A program made the position numbers and the translations under genes. From NCBI GenBank assembly GCA_035655155.1, contig DASRVH010000084.1, positions 1 through 64,000 of the forward strand: a DNA stretch of 64,000 nt, given 5' to 3'. Source of the DNA: Lentisalinibacter sp035655155. GTDB lineage: Bacteria; Pseudomonadota; Gammaproteobacteria; Steroidobacterales; Woeseiaceae. This document shows, piece after piece, positions 23,135 to 31,328 of the stretch (position 1 is the stretch's first letter; each line of letters opens with the position of its first letter). A model generated the notes under the pieces. It was not told where the DNA came from and did not search any database. It saw nothing but the letters and a program-made list of their open reading frames with translations.

Positions 23135-23821
23135 TTGGAAGACATCACCCAATGGGTCCAGCGGACCTTCGACTACGAGTTCGGCGACGCCACCCTGCTG
23201 GAGCGCGCGCTCACGCATCGCAGCGCGCCGGGCCGCAGTAACGAGCGGCTCGAGTTCCTGGGTGACGCGGTGCTCGACTGCGTCATCTCCGATGCCCTGA
23301 TCTCGCTCCGCCCCGAGGCCGAGGAGGGAGAACTGAGCCGGCTGCGTTCCCGCCTGGTGCGCGACCATTCCCTGGCGCAGATCGCCCGCCAGCACGGTCT
23401 GGGCGAGTACCTGAAGCTCGGCTCCGGCGAGATGAAGAGCGGCGGCTTCCGGCGAGACTCCATCCTGGCCGACGGACTGGAGGCGCTGCTGGGGGCCATC
23501 TTCCGCGACGGCGGCTACGCGGAGGCCGAGCGGGTGGTGCACCGCCTCTACTCCCGGCGGCTCGAGCACCTGCCCGAGGGGGACTCGCTGAAGGATCCGA
23601 AGACCCGCCTGCAGGAATGGCTGCAGGCCCGCGGCTTGCCGCTGCCTGCCTACGAGATGATCGGCGCCAGCGGACCGGCGCACGCGCAGCGCTTCGAGGT
23701 CCGCTGCCGGTTGGCGCAGCCGCACGGCGAAGCGACGGCGAGCGGCGCCAGCCGGCGGGAGGCGGAACAGGAGGCCGCGCACCGGCTGCTTGCCTCCCTG
23801 ACCGCCGGCTCGCCATCATAG
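23135..23821 (+). CDS. rnc: Ribonuclease III
   Basis: A 228-residue double-strand-specific RNase that processes rRNA and many regulatory RNAs. The catalytic signature NERLEFLGDAVLD is near residue 35, with the second acidic cluster in DGLEALLGAIFRDGGY. The double-stranded RNA-binding domain runs from DPKTRLQEWLQARG to GASRREAEQEAAHRLL. The TTG at 23135 gives the usual N-terminus; no strong ribosome-binding site is visible. In E. coli rnc-era-recO form an operon whose leader is cut by RNase III itself; the same order is seen here. Confidence 0.97.
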   Translation: MEDITQWVQRTFDYEFGDATLLERALTHRSAPGRSNERLEFLGDAVLDCVISDALISLRPEAEEGELSRLRSRLVRDHSLAQIARQHGLGEYLKLGSGEMKSGGFRRDSILADGLEALLGAIFRDGGYAEAERVVHRLYSRRLEHLPEGDSLKDPKTRLQEWLQARGLPLPAYEMIGASGPAHAQRFEVRCRLAQPHGEATASGASRREAEQEAAHRLLASLTAGSPS

Positions 23822-23828
23822 GACCCCC

Positions 23829-24740
23829 ATGTCGGAACAACAGCAACAACAGGATCACAGGTGCGGTTTCGTGGCCGTCGTCGGGCGGCCGAACGTGGGC
23901 AAGTCCACGCTGATCAACCGCATCGTCGGCCGCAAGGTGAGCATCGTCACGCCCCGGCCGCAGACCACCCGGCACCGCATACACGGCATCACCGAGCGGG
24001 AGGGCGCGCAGATCATCTTCGTGGACACGCCGGGCCTGCACGGCAATCAGCCGCGCGCCATCAACCGGGCGATGAACCGTGCCGCCACCGGCGCGGCCGC
24101 GGAGGCGGATCTTTTGCTGTTCATGTTCGACGCCAGGGGCTGGCGCGGCGCGGACCAGATGGTGCTGGACCGCATCCGTGACTCGGGTCATCCCGTCATC
24201 GCGATCGCCAACAAGGCCGATCTCGTCCGGCCGAAGGAGCGTCTGCTGGAGACGCTGGCCCGGGTGGCCGACAAGGCGGAATTCGCCGAGATCGTGCCGC
24301 TGTCGGCGCGCACGGGCGACAACGTGGACCGCCTGCTCGCGCTCATTCCCCGCTACCTGCCGGTCTCGCCGGCGCTGTACGACCGGGATACCGTCACCGA
24401 CCGCAGCGAGAGCTTCATGGCGGCGGAGCTGATCCGCGAGAAGCTGATGCTGAGGCTGCGCGACGAGCTGCCCTACGGGCTGACCGTGGTCATCGAGAAG
24501 TTCGATCGCAGCCGCACCGGCTACGAGATCGACGCCGTCGTGTACGTGGACAAGCCGTCCCACAAGGGGATCGTGGTCGGGCGGGGCGGCGGCGTCCTGA
24601 AGGCGGTGGGCACCTCCGCGCGGCGGGAGCTGAAACGGATGCTGGGCGCACCCGTGCACCTGGAGCTGTGGGTCAAGGTGCGCGAGAACTGGGCGGACAG
24701 CGAGAAGAGCCTGCGCGAGTTCGGTTACGAGACCCGGTGA
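23829..24740 (+). CDS. era: GTPase Era
   Basis: A 303-residue GTPase that binds 16S rRNA and aids 30S ribosome maturation. G1 is GRPNVGKST, G3 DTPG, G4 NKAD. The C-terminal KH RNA-binding domain contains GIVVGRGGGVLKAVGTSAR. The start is at 23829, 7 bp after the rnc stop. The N-terminus has a short run of glutamines (EQQQQQ) not found in all relatives. The stop overlaps the recO GTG. Confidence 0.97.
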   Translation: MSEQQQQQDHRCGFVAVVGRPNVGKSTLINRIVGRKVSIVTPRPQTTRHRIHGITEREGAQIIFVDTPGLHGNQPRAINRAMNRAATGAAAEADLLLFMFDARGWRGADQMVLDRIRDSGHPVIAIANKADLVRPKERLLETLARVADKAEFAEIVPLSARTGDNVDRLLALIPRYLPVSPALYDRDTVTDRSESFMAAELIREKLMLRLRDELPYGLTVVIEKFDRSRTGYEIDAVVYVDKPSHKGIVVGRGGGVLKAVGTSARRELKRMLGAPVHLELWVKVRENWADSEKSLREFGYETR

Positions 24741-25486
24741 GCCAGCGCTCGCGCATCGCCTCCCAGCCCGGTTTCCTGCTGCACAGCCGGCCGTTCCGGG
24801 ACTCGAGCCAGCTGATCGAAATCTTCAGCCGGGATCACGGCCGCATCGGCCTGGTGGCCCGGGGCGTGCGCTCCGCCCGCTCGCGCTACCGCGGGGTACT
24901 GCGGCCGTTCGCTCCCCTGGAGTTGTCCTGGACCATCGCGGGCGACCTCGGCACGCTCACCGGCGTGGAGGCGGCCGGCCGGCTGCCCGACCTCTCCGGC
25001 GATGCGCTGATGGCCGGTTTCTACGTAAACGAACTGGTGCTGAAGCTCACCCATCGCCATGACGCTCAGCCCGATGTCTACGCCGCCTACGAGGCGGCGG
25101 TCACCGGCCTGGCCGGCCGTCCCGACGTCGAGTTCACGTTGCGCTGCTTCGAGCTGAGATTGCTGCGTGCCATCGGCTACGGCCTGGATCTGGAGCATGA
25201 TATGGTTACCGGCCTGCCGGTGGAGGAGGACGCCTGGTACCGGGTGAAGGCCACCGAGGGCGTCGCCCGGGCCACAGCGGACGGTCCGGATGCCTCCCTG
25301 TACAGCGGCGCCGAGCTCCGGGATATCGCTGCCGAGCGGCTGCAGGATCCGGCGCTCCTCAAGCGGGCGCGCCGCATTCTGCAGTCGGCGCTGGAGCACT
25401 GCCTGGAGGGCAGGGAACTCAACAGCCGGCGGGTGATGCGCGCGATGCGCCGGCGCGCCGAGGCGGGCGACGGCGAGCCCGGCTAG
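24737..25486 (+). CDS. recO: DNA repair protein RecO
   Basis: A 249-residue RecO. With RecR and RecF it loads RecA onto gaps covered by SSB. The N-terminal OB fold is seen in GFLLHSRPFRDSSQLIEIFS and GLVARGVRSARSRYRG; the helical C-terminus contains RCFELRLLRAIGYG. GTG 24737 overlaps the era stop (GTGA) and gives the expected N-terminus. E. coli RecO has 242 residues. No zinc cysteines are seen, as in the E. coli type. Confidence 0.93.
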   Translation: MSQRSRIASQPGFLLHSRPFRDSSQLIEIFSRDHGRIGLVARGVRSARSRYRGVLRPFAPLELSWTIAGDLGTLTGVEAAGRLPDLSGDALMAGFYVNELVLKLTHRHDAQPDVYAAYEAAVTGLAGRPDVEFTLRCFELRLLRAIGYGLDLEHDMVTGLPVEEDAWYRVKATEGVARATADGPDASLYSGAELRDIAAERLQDPALLKRARRILQSALEHCLEGRELNSRRVMRAMRRRAEAGDGEPG

Positions 25487-25535
25487 GGTGGGACCGGGGC
25501 AAAACCGCCGCCGGGTCGGACAGGAAGACAGCGAG

Positions 25536-26267
25536 ATGCAGACACTGAAACTCGGAGTGAACATCGACCACGTGGCCACCCTGCGCCAGGCGCGGGGCAC
25601 CCGCTATCCCGATCCCGTGGAGGCGGCGTTCATCGCGGAGCGGGCGGGCGCGGACAGCATCACGGTGCACCTCCGTGAGGACCGGCGCCACATCCAGGAC
25701 CGTGACGTGCGGGTGCTGGCCGGCACGCTGCAGACGCGCATGAACCTGGAGATGGCCGTTACGGAGGAGATGATCGCCATCGCTCTCGAGCTGTGCCCGG
25801 CCGATTGCTGCCTGGTGCCGGAGAAGCGGGAGGAGCTCACGACCGAGGGCGGCCTGGACGTAGTCTCGCGGCAGGACGAGGTGACCGACGCCGTGCTGCA
25901 GCTCTCCACTGCGGGCATCCGGCCGTCGCTGTTCATCGATCCCGATCCCGAGCAGCTCAGGGCGGCCTGGGATTGCGGTGCGCCGGTGGTGGAGCTGCAC
26001 ACGGGTGCCTATGCGGATGCGGAGGGAGCGAAGCAGGCCGGGGAGCTCGAGCGGATCCGCGAGGCCGCGCGCTTCGGCGCAGAGAACGGGCTGACCGTGC
26101 ATGCGGGCCACGGCCTCCACTATCACAACGTCGGGCCCGTGGCCGCCATCCCGGAGATCGTCGAACTCAACATCGGCCATGCCATCATTGCGCGCGCTGT
26201 CATCGAGGGGCTCGGTCCCGCCGTGGCGCGCATGCGCGAGCTGATGCAGGGAGCGCGGGGCTCTTGA
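25536..26267 (+). CDS. pdxJ: Pyridoxine 5'-phosphate synthase
   Basis: A 243-residue TIM-barrel enzyme that condenses 3-amino-2-oxopropyl phosphate with deoxyxylulose 5-phosphate to make pyridoxine 5'-phosphate, the B6 precursor. Family motifs are LGVNIDHVATLRQARGT, ITVHLREDRRHIQDRD and HAGHGLHYHNV. The ATG at 25536 gives the canonical N-terminus; the frame extends upstream to 25488 without family similarity. It is 49 bp from recO and overlaps acpS by 4 bp, as in the E. coli rnc-era-recO-pdxJ-acpS order. Confidence 0.96.
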   Translation: MQTLKLGVNIDHVATLRQARGTRYPDPVEAAFIAERAGADSITVHLREDRRHIQDRDVRVLAGTLQTRMNLEMAVTEEMIAIALELCPADCCLVPEKREELTTEGGLDVVSRQDEVTDAVLQLSTAGIRPSLFIDPDPEQLRAAWDCGAPVVELHTGAYADAEGAKQAGELERIREAARFGAENGLTVHAGHGLHYHNVGPVAAIPEIVELNIGHAIIARAVIEGLGPAVARMRELMQGARGS

Positions 26268-26698
26268 TATTCGGCGTCGGCACGGACGTCGTCGAGATCT
26301 CCCGTATCGCCGATGCCTACCAGCGGTTCGGCGAGCATTTCGTGCGCCGGCTGCTGATGCCGCGGGAAGCCGAGCTGTTCCGGCGCAACAAGCGCCCGGT
26401 GCGATTCCTGGCGATGCGCTTCGCGGCCAAAGAGGCGGTGGTGAAGGCCATGGGCACCGGTTTCGCCCACGGCATGTGGATCCGGGATGCCGGCTTCGTG
26501 CCCGATCCCCGCGGCCGGCCGGTGGTGATCTTCTCGGAGCGCGGGCAGGCGGTCTGCCGGCGGCTCGGTATCGGCAACACCCACGTCAGCCTGACCGACG
26601 AGGCGGGGCTGGTGCTCGCATTCGCCGTCGCGGAGAGGGCAGACGAGTCGCCCGGCGATGATCCAGTGGATGATCGAATGGATGATAATTCAAATTAA
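26264..26698 (+). CDS. acpS: Holo-[acyl-carrier-protein] synthase
   Basis: A 144-residue 4'-phosphopantetheinyl transferase that converts apo-ACP to its holo form for fatty-acid synthesis. IFGVGTDVVEISRI carries the metal-binding D8, and RFAAKEAVVKAMGTG carries E57. The TTG at 26264 overlaps the pdxJ stop and is the only start that keeps the conserved N-terminus. The usual 126 or so residues are extended by an acidic tail encoded by 12-bp repeats (26657-26686). Its proximity to the fabH cluster is not conserved here; fabH is 31 kb away. Confidence 0.93.
   Translation: MIFGVGTDVVEISRIADAYQRFGEHFVRRLLMPREAELFRRNKRPVRFLAMRFAAKEAVVKAMGTGFAHGMWIRDAGFVPDPRGRPVVIFSERGQAVCRRLGIGNTHVSLTDEAGLVLAFAVAERADESPGDDPVDDRMDDNSN
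26657..26686 (+). repeat. 12-bp repeats in the acpS tail
   Basis: Units GATGATCCAGTG and GATGATCGAATG followed by a partial third GATGAT. They encode Asp-rich residues beyond the conserved AcpS core. Confidence 0.85.
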
Positions 26699-26710
26699 GA
26701 AGATAGATTA

Positions 26711-27493
26711 ATGCACTGTTTTGCCTTTGATATAGAGACCATACCGGACATCGACGCCGGGCGGCGCCTGTGGGATCTGGGCGACCTCTCCGACGACGAC
26801 GTGGCGACGGCCATGACGTTCAAGCGGCTGCAGGACGCCGGCACCGAGTTCATGCCCCTGCATCTGCACCGGGTGGTCGCCATCTCGGCGGCGCTCAGGA
26901 CCGGCGACAGCTTCCGGGTCTGGAGTCTGGGCGAGCCGGATGCCGACGAGGCGGAGATCGTCACCCGCTTCTTCGACGGCGTCGAGCGCTTCGCGCCGAC
27001 GCTCGTGTCCTGGAATGGCAGCGGTTTCGACCTGCCGGTGCTGCATTATCGGGCGCTCCTGCACGGCGTGGTGGCGTCGCGTTACTGGGAGACCGGCGAC
27101 ACCGAGCGCGACTACCGCTACAACAACTACCTGGGCCGCTTCCACTGGCGCCACATCGACCTGATGGACGTGCTGTCCGGTTACCAGGCGCGCGCCCGGG
27201 CGGGCCTGGACGACATTGCCGTGATGCTCGGATTCCCCGGCAAGCTCGGCATGAGCGGCGACAAGGTCTGGGGCGCGTGGCAGGCGGGCGACATCGCGGG
27301 CATACGCAATTACTGCGAGACGGACGTCGTCAACACCTACCTGGTCTATCTGCGCTTCGAGTTCATGCGCGGCCGCATGTCGGCGGCCGATCTCGAGCAG
27401 GAATACGAGCGGGTGCGACGGACCCTCGGCGAGAGCGGGGAGGCGCACTTCGCGGAGTTCCTCGAGGCCTGGGATGGCGCCGACGGGCGCTGA
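26711..27493 (+). CDS. PolB-type 3'-5' exonuclease-like protein
   Basis: A 260-residue protein related to the 3'-5' exonuclease domain of family B polymerases (PF10108-like). DEDD-type acidic motifs are visible: FDIETIPD near the N-terminus (D7, E9), WNGSGFDLPVL in the middle, and YCETDVVNTYL near residue 208. There is no polymerase domain, so it is a stand-alone nuclease. The role in the cell is not established; proofreading, RNA or DNA end trimming are possible. The leader is unusually A+T-rich (26687-26710). It precedes rlmD by 10 bp. Confidence 0.85.
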   Translation: MHCFAFDIETIPDIDAGRRLWDLGDLSDDDVATAMTFKRLQDAGTEFMPLHLHRVVAISAALRTGDSFRVWSLGEPDADEAEIVTRFFDGVERFAPTLVSWNGSGFDLPVLHYRALLHGVVASRYWETGDTERDYRYNNYLGRFHWRHIDLMDVLSGYQARARAGLDDIAVMLGFPGKLGMSGDKVWGAWQAGDIAGIRNYCETDVVNTYLVYLRFEFMRGRMSAADLEQEYERVRRTLGESGEAHFAEFLEAWDGADGR

Positions 27494-27503
27494 GGCCTGA
27501 CTC

Positions 27504-28829
27504 ATGGCGAAGAAGCAGCGCGAGCCGGAAGAGGCCGGCATCCTCGGCATTACCCACGACGGGCGCGGCATCGCCGACGTGCCCGGCAAGAAGGTATTCG
27601 TCGACGGCGCCCTCGCCGGCGAGCGGGTGCGCTTCCTGCGGCTGCGGCGGCGGAAGAACTTCGACGAGGCGCGGCTGGAGGCCGTGCTGGAGCCCTCGCC
27701 GGACCGGGTGGAGCCGCGCTGCGCGGTGTACGGCATCTGCGGCGGCTGCTCGCTGCAGCACCTGGCCGCCGAGCGCCAGATCGAGGCCAAGCAGCAGGTC
27801 CTGCTCGACAACCTGGAGCGCATCGGCGGCGTCACGCCCGAACAAGTGCTCGAGCCGCTGCGCGGGCCCGCCTGGCATTACCGGCGCCGCGCCCGTCTGG
27901 GCGTGCGCTATGTCCACGGCAAGGGCAGGGTGCTGGTGGGTTTCCGGGAGCGTTTCAAGCCCTACGTGACCGACACGGGCCGCTGCGAGGTCCTCGCGGA
28001 GCCGGTCGGCGGGCTGCTCGGCGAACTGGCGGAACTCATCGCCGGGCTGTCGGTGCGCGAGCAGATCCCGCAGATCGAGGTCGCAGTCGGCGACAACCTG
28101 ACCGCCCTGGTGCTGCGGGTGCTCGAGACGCCGTCCAAGGAGGACGAGGCGCGGCTCAGGGGCTTCGCGGAGATGCACGCGCTGCGTTTCTTCCTGCAGA
28201 CCGGCGGGGCGGAGACGGTGCAGCCGCTGCCGGATGCCGACGGCGGCCTGCCCGAACCGCTCTGCTACGAGTTGCCCGAGTTCGACCTGTCGATCCGGTT
28301 CCGGCCGCTGGATTTCGTCCAGGTGAACGGGCCGCTGAACCGGGCGCTGGTGTCGCGGGCGGTGGAGCTGCTCGCGCCCGGGCCGGAAGAGCGCGTGCTG
28401 GACCTGTTCTGCGGTATCGGCAATTTCACGCTGCCTCTGGCACGGCGGTCGGGTGAAGTGCTGGGCATCGAGGGCAGCGCCGATCTGGTGCGGCGCGCCG
28501 AGGAGAACGCGGCGGCCAACGGCCTCGGCAACGTCTCCTTCCTGCATCGGGACCTGGCCGAGCCCGATCCGGCAGAGGACTGGTTGCGCTCCGAATGGGA
28601 CCGGGTGCTGCTCGATCCCGCGCGGCCGGGCGCCGATACGCTGGCCCGTCACTTCGCCGAGCGGCCGCCGCGACGGCTGGTCTATGTCTCCTGCCACCCC
28701 GGCACCCTGGCCCGGGACGCCGGCACGCTGACCGCCCCGGGGCGCCTGCGATTGTCTGCGGCCGGCGTTCTGGATATGTTCCCCCATACGAGCCACATGG
28801 AATCCGTCGCGGTATTCGACAGAATATGA
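27504..28829 (+). CDS. rlmD: 23S rRNA (uracil-1939-C5) methyltransferase RlmD
   Basis: A 441-residue SAM-dependent RNA methyltransferase (RumA) that makes m5U1939 in 23S rRNA. An N-terminal TRAM-like region is followed by [4Fe-4S] cysteines C73, C79 and C82 (CAVYGICGGC) and a fourth in GRCEVL. The SAM site is VLDLFCGIGNFTLPLA, and the catalytic Cys lies in YVSCHPGTLARD. The C-terminus MFPHTSHMESVAVF is typical. Length matches E. coli RumA (433). Downstream, in many relatives, comes relA; here nagZ follows. Confidence 0.96.
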   Translation: MAKKQREPEEAGILGITHDGRGIADVPGKKVFVDGALAGERVRFLRLRRRKNFDEARLEAVLEPSPDRVEPRCAVYGICGGCSLQHLAAERQIEAKQQVLLDNLERIGGVTPEQVLEPLRGPAWHYRRRARLGVRYVHGKGRVLVGFRERFKPYVTDTGRCEVLAEPVGGLLGELAELIAGLSVREQIPQIEVAVGDNLTALVLRVLETPSKEDEARLRGFAEMHALRFFLQTGGAETVQPLPDADGGLPEPLCYELPEFDLSIRFRPLDFVQVNGPLNRALVSRAVELLAPGPEERVLDLFCGIGNFTLPLARRSGEVLGIEGSADLVRRAEENAAANGLGNVSFLHRDLAEPDPAEDWLRSEWDRVLLDPARPGADTLARHFAERPPRRLVYVSCHPGTLARDAGTLTAPGRLRLSAAGVLDMFPHTSHMESVAVFDRI

Positions 28830-28911
28830 TGAAGTTCAAAGTTTTATACTTAGCTTCTAAAGTATTTTGTCGGTCTGTGGCGAGACATTCGGGCGTAGCG
28901 ACGGAGGGGCC

Positions 28912-29955
28912 ATGTCACTCGGCCCGCTGATGGCGGATATCGAAGGGACGGAACTCACGCCGGCGGATCGGGATTTCCTCATGCATCCCGCCGTCGGCGG
29001 CGTGATCCTGTTCGGCCGCAACTATGCCTCGCCGCATCAGCTGGCGGCCCTGACGGAGGCGATCCACCGGCTGCGCACGCCGGCGCTCCTGGTCGCGGTC
29101 GATCAGGAAGGCGGCCGCATCCAGCGCTTCCGCGAGGGCTTCACGGAGCTGCCGGCCGCCCGCTGGCTCGGCCGGCGTTATGACGTCGATCCGGACACGG
29201 GCCGGCGGCTGGCTCGCCACACCGGCTGGCTGCTGGCAGCCGAACTGGGTGCGGTCGGGGTCGATTTCTCCTTCGCGCCGGTGCTCGATCTCGACTGGGG
29301 CCTCAGCGAGGTCATCGGCGACCGGGCCTTCCACGCCACCCCCGAAGCGGCGGGCGAACTCGCGGCGGCCTGCATGTACGGCATGCAGGACGCCGGCATG
29401 GCGGCCGTGGCCAAGCATTATCCCGGACACGGCGCGGTGGTGCCCGATTCCCACGAGGAACTGCCGGTCGACCGCCGTCCCTACGGCGAGATCATGGAGG
29501 ATCTGAAGCCCTTCGAGCGCCTGGTGCGCGCCGGCGTGCCGGGCATCATGACGGCCCACGTGGTCTACAGTGAAGTGGATGCCCGCCCGGCCACCTTCTC
29601 CCCCTGGTGGATCGGCGAGGAGCTGCGCGGGCGGCTGGGCTACAACGGCGCCGTGTTCTCCGACGACCTCAGCATGAAGGCCACCGAGAGCGTCGGCAGC
29701 ATGTCGCGCCGGGCCCGGGCGGCGCTCGACGCCGGCTGCGATATGGTGCTGGTCTGCAATGACCGGGCGCGGGCCGAGGCGACGGCCGAGGGCCTCGGCG
29801 ACTACCGCAATCCGCCCAGCCTGGTCCGCCTGGCCCGCTTACACGGGCGCCGGCGGACCGGCCGGCAGCGGCTGCTGGGCGGCGAGCGCTGGCAGGCGCT
29901 GCACGCCGAACTGGCGGAGGCCATGGACCGACCGGTGCTGGAACTCGATGCCTGA
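28912..29955 (+). CDS. nagZ: Beta-N-acetylhexosaminidase NagZ
   Basis: A 347-residue cytoplasmic glycosidase (GH3) that removes GlcNAc from anhydro-muropeptides in peptidoglycan recycling, and so influences AmpC induction in some species. Family motifs: GGVILFGRNY, AVDQEGGRIQRF, KHYPGHGAVVPDSHEELPVD with the His-Asp general acid dyad, and FSDDLSM with the nucleophile Asp. I chose ATG 28912, which has GGAGGGG upstream; a frame extension to 28867 is unconserved. The gap before it (28830-28911) is notably A+T-rich and probably holds the promoter. The end overlaps hpt by 8 bp. Confidence 0.96.
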   Translation: MSLGPLMADIEGTELTPADRDFLMHPAVGGVILFGRNYASPHQLAALTEAIHRLRTPALLVAVDQEGGRIQRFREGFTELPAARWLGRRYDVDPDTGRRLARHTGWLLAAELGAVGVDFSFAPVLDLDWGLSEVIGDRAFHATPEAAGELAAACMYGMQDAGMAAVAKHYPGHGAVVPDSHEELPVDRRPYGEIMEDLKPFERLVRAGVPGIMTAHVVYSEVDARPATFSPWWIGEELRGRLGYNGAVFSDDLSMKATESVGSMSRRARAALDAGCDMVLVCNDRARAEATAEGLGDYRNPPSLVRLARLHGRRRTGRQRLLGGERWQALHAELAEAMDRPVLELDA

Positions 29956-30517
29956 CGACCTCTCCTGCGATCAGGGCAGCGGCGTGCGCATCCCCGAGGG
30001 TGCCGAGCGCATCGCGAGCCCCGCGGAGGTGGCCGCCGCCTTCGACCGGCTGGCCGGCGCCATCAGCACCCGCCTGGCGGGCCGGGAGCCCGTGCTGGTC
30101 GCCGTGCTGGAGGGCGGGCGCATGCCCGCCGGCGAGATCTCCCGGCGGCTCGCCATCCCCCACGTGAACGATACCCTGCGGGTGGGGCGCTACGGCCGCG
30201 GCGCGGAAGGCGGGGAGCTGCGCTGGCATGCGCTGCCGGAGACGCCGCTCGCGGGCCGCTCCGTGCTCGTCGTCGACGACATCCTCGACGAGGGTGTCAC
30301 GCTGGCGGCGGTCGCGAATCATTGCCGCGAGGCCGGGGCCCGCGAGGTGCTCACCTGCGTGCTGACCGTCAAGGACCTGCCCGACCGCGCGGCGCCGTTC
30401 AGCCCGGACTTCTGCGGTCTGCTGGTGCCGGACCGCTACATCGTCGGCTGCGGCATGGATTACCAGGGCCGATGGCGCGAGCTGCCGGGCCTGTACGCTC
30501 TCGAGGAACCCTTGTGA
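29948..30517 (+). CDS. hpt: Hypoxanthine-guanine phosphoribosyltransferase
   Basis: A 189-residue type I phosphoribosyltransferase for purine salvage (hypoxanthine or guanine plus PRPP to IMP or GMP). The PRPP loop is VLVVDDILDEGVTL (residues 106-119), and VLEGGRMPAGEI is the pyrophosphate-side loop. It sits between nagZ and a thioinosine phosphorylase, as in Pseudomonas. The product of the phosphorylase, hypoxanthine, is the likely substrate here. The ATG at 29948 lies inside nagZ, and the stop overlaps the next ATG (TGATG). Confidence 0.9.
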   Translation: MPDDLSCDQGSGVRIPEGAERIASPAEVAAAFDRLAGAISTRLAGREPVLVAVLEGGRMPAGEISRRLAIPHVNDTLRVGRYGRGAEGGELRWHALPETPLAGRSVLVVDDILDEGVTLAAVANHCREAGAREVLTCVLTVKDLPDRAAPFSPDFCGLLVPDRYIVGCGMDYQGRWRELPGLYALEEPL

Positions 30518-30552
30518 TGGGGGAGGTAACGGGCGAGGCAATGGGAGAGGCG
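30517..30552 (+). repeat. Three 12-bp units at the start of the phosphorylase gene
   Basis: Units ATGGGGGAGGTA, ACGGGCGAGGCA and ATGGGAGAGGCG encode MGEV, TGEA and MGEA. They place two ATG codons in frame and so make the start ambiguous. Confidence 0.75.
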
Positions 30553-31320
30553 ACAACGCACAGTGGCATCGCGGTGATCGGCGGCTCCGGGCTGGAACGC
30601 ATGCCCGGCGTGGAAGTGGTGGACACCCGGGAGATGACCACGCCGTTCGGCCCGCCGTCCGCGCCGCTCATGGAGCTGGCCGCAGAGGGCGAGCGGTTCT
30701 GGTTTCTGTCACGCCACGGCGACCGTCACGACATCGCGCCCCACCGCGTGAACTATCGCGCCAACCTCTGGGCCCTGGACCAGCTCGGCGTGTGCCGGGT
30801 GATCGCGGTCAACGCCGTCGGGGTCGTCCCCGCCGAGCCGCCTCTGGGCACCCTCGCCGTGCCGGATCAGCTCATCGACTACAGCTGGGGCCGGGAGTCC
30901 ACCTTCTTCGACGGCGAGTCCGGCCCGCTGGAACACATCGATTTCACCGACCCCTACGACGCGACTCTGCGCCAGGCACTGGTCGGCCGCGCCGCCGGCC
31001 TGGGCATTCCCTGCCGTGCGGGCGGCATCTACGGCGTCACGCAGGGGCCGCGCCTCGAAACCCGGGCGGAGGTGGACCGGCTGGCCCGGGACGGCGTCGA
31101 GTACATCGGCATGACGGGCATGCCGGAGGCGGTGCTGGCACGGGAGCTCGCGCTCGAATACGCTTGCCTGGCGGTGCTGGTCAACCGGGCGGCCGGGCGG
31201 GGCGAGGCGGCGATCCACGCGGATCTGGAGGAGAACCTCACCCGGGGCGCGGAAGCGGCCAGCCGCGTGGCGCTGGCACTGATCGTCAGCGCCGGGGAGC
31301 CGCCACCGGAGCACGCCTGA
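30517..31320 (+). CDS. S-methyl-5'-thioinosine phosphorylase
   Basis: A 267-residue purine nucleoside phosphorylase-fold protein. AVIGGSGLERM is the phosphate loop and GTLAVPDQLIDYSWGRE matches the thioinosine-type (MTIP) rather than the adenosine-type enzyme; MTIP turns methylthioinosine into hypoxanthine and methylthioribose 1-phosphate. Together with hpt this would salvage purine from polyamine and quorum-signal synthesis. The first 12 residues are built from three 12-bp units (MGEVTGEAMGEA), so the true start may be the ATG at 30541, which has its own GGCGAGG. Substrate preference is inferred from motif and context. Confidence 0.86.
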   Translation: MGEVTGEAMGEATTHSGIAVIGGSGLERMPGVEVVDTREMTTPFGPPSAPLMELAAEGERFWFLSRHGDRHDIAPHRVNYRANLWALDQLGVCRVIAVNAVGVVPAEPPLGTLAVPDQLIDYSWGRESTFFDGESGPLEHIDFTDPYDATLRQALVGRAAGLGIPCRAGGIYGVTQGPRLETRAEVDRLARDGVEYIGMTGMPEAVLARELALEYACLAVLVNRAAGRGEAAIHADLEENLTRGAEAASRVALALIVSAGEPPPEHA

Positions 31321-31328
31321 GAGAGCCG

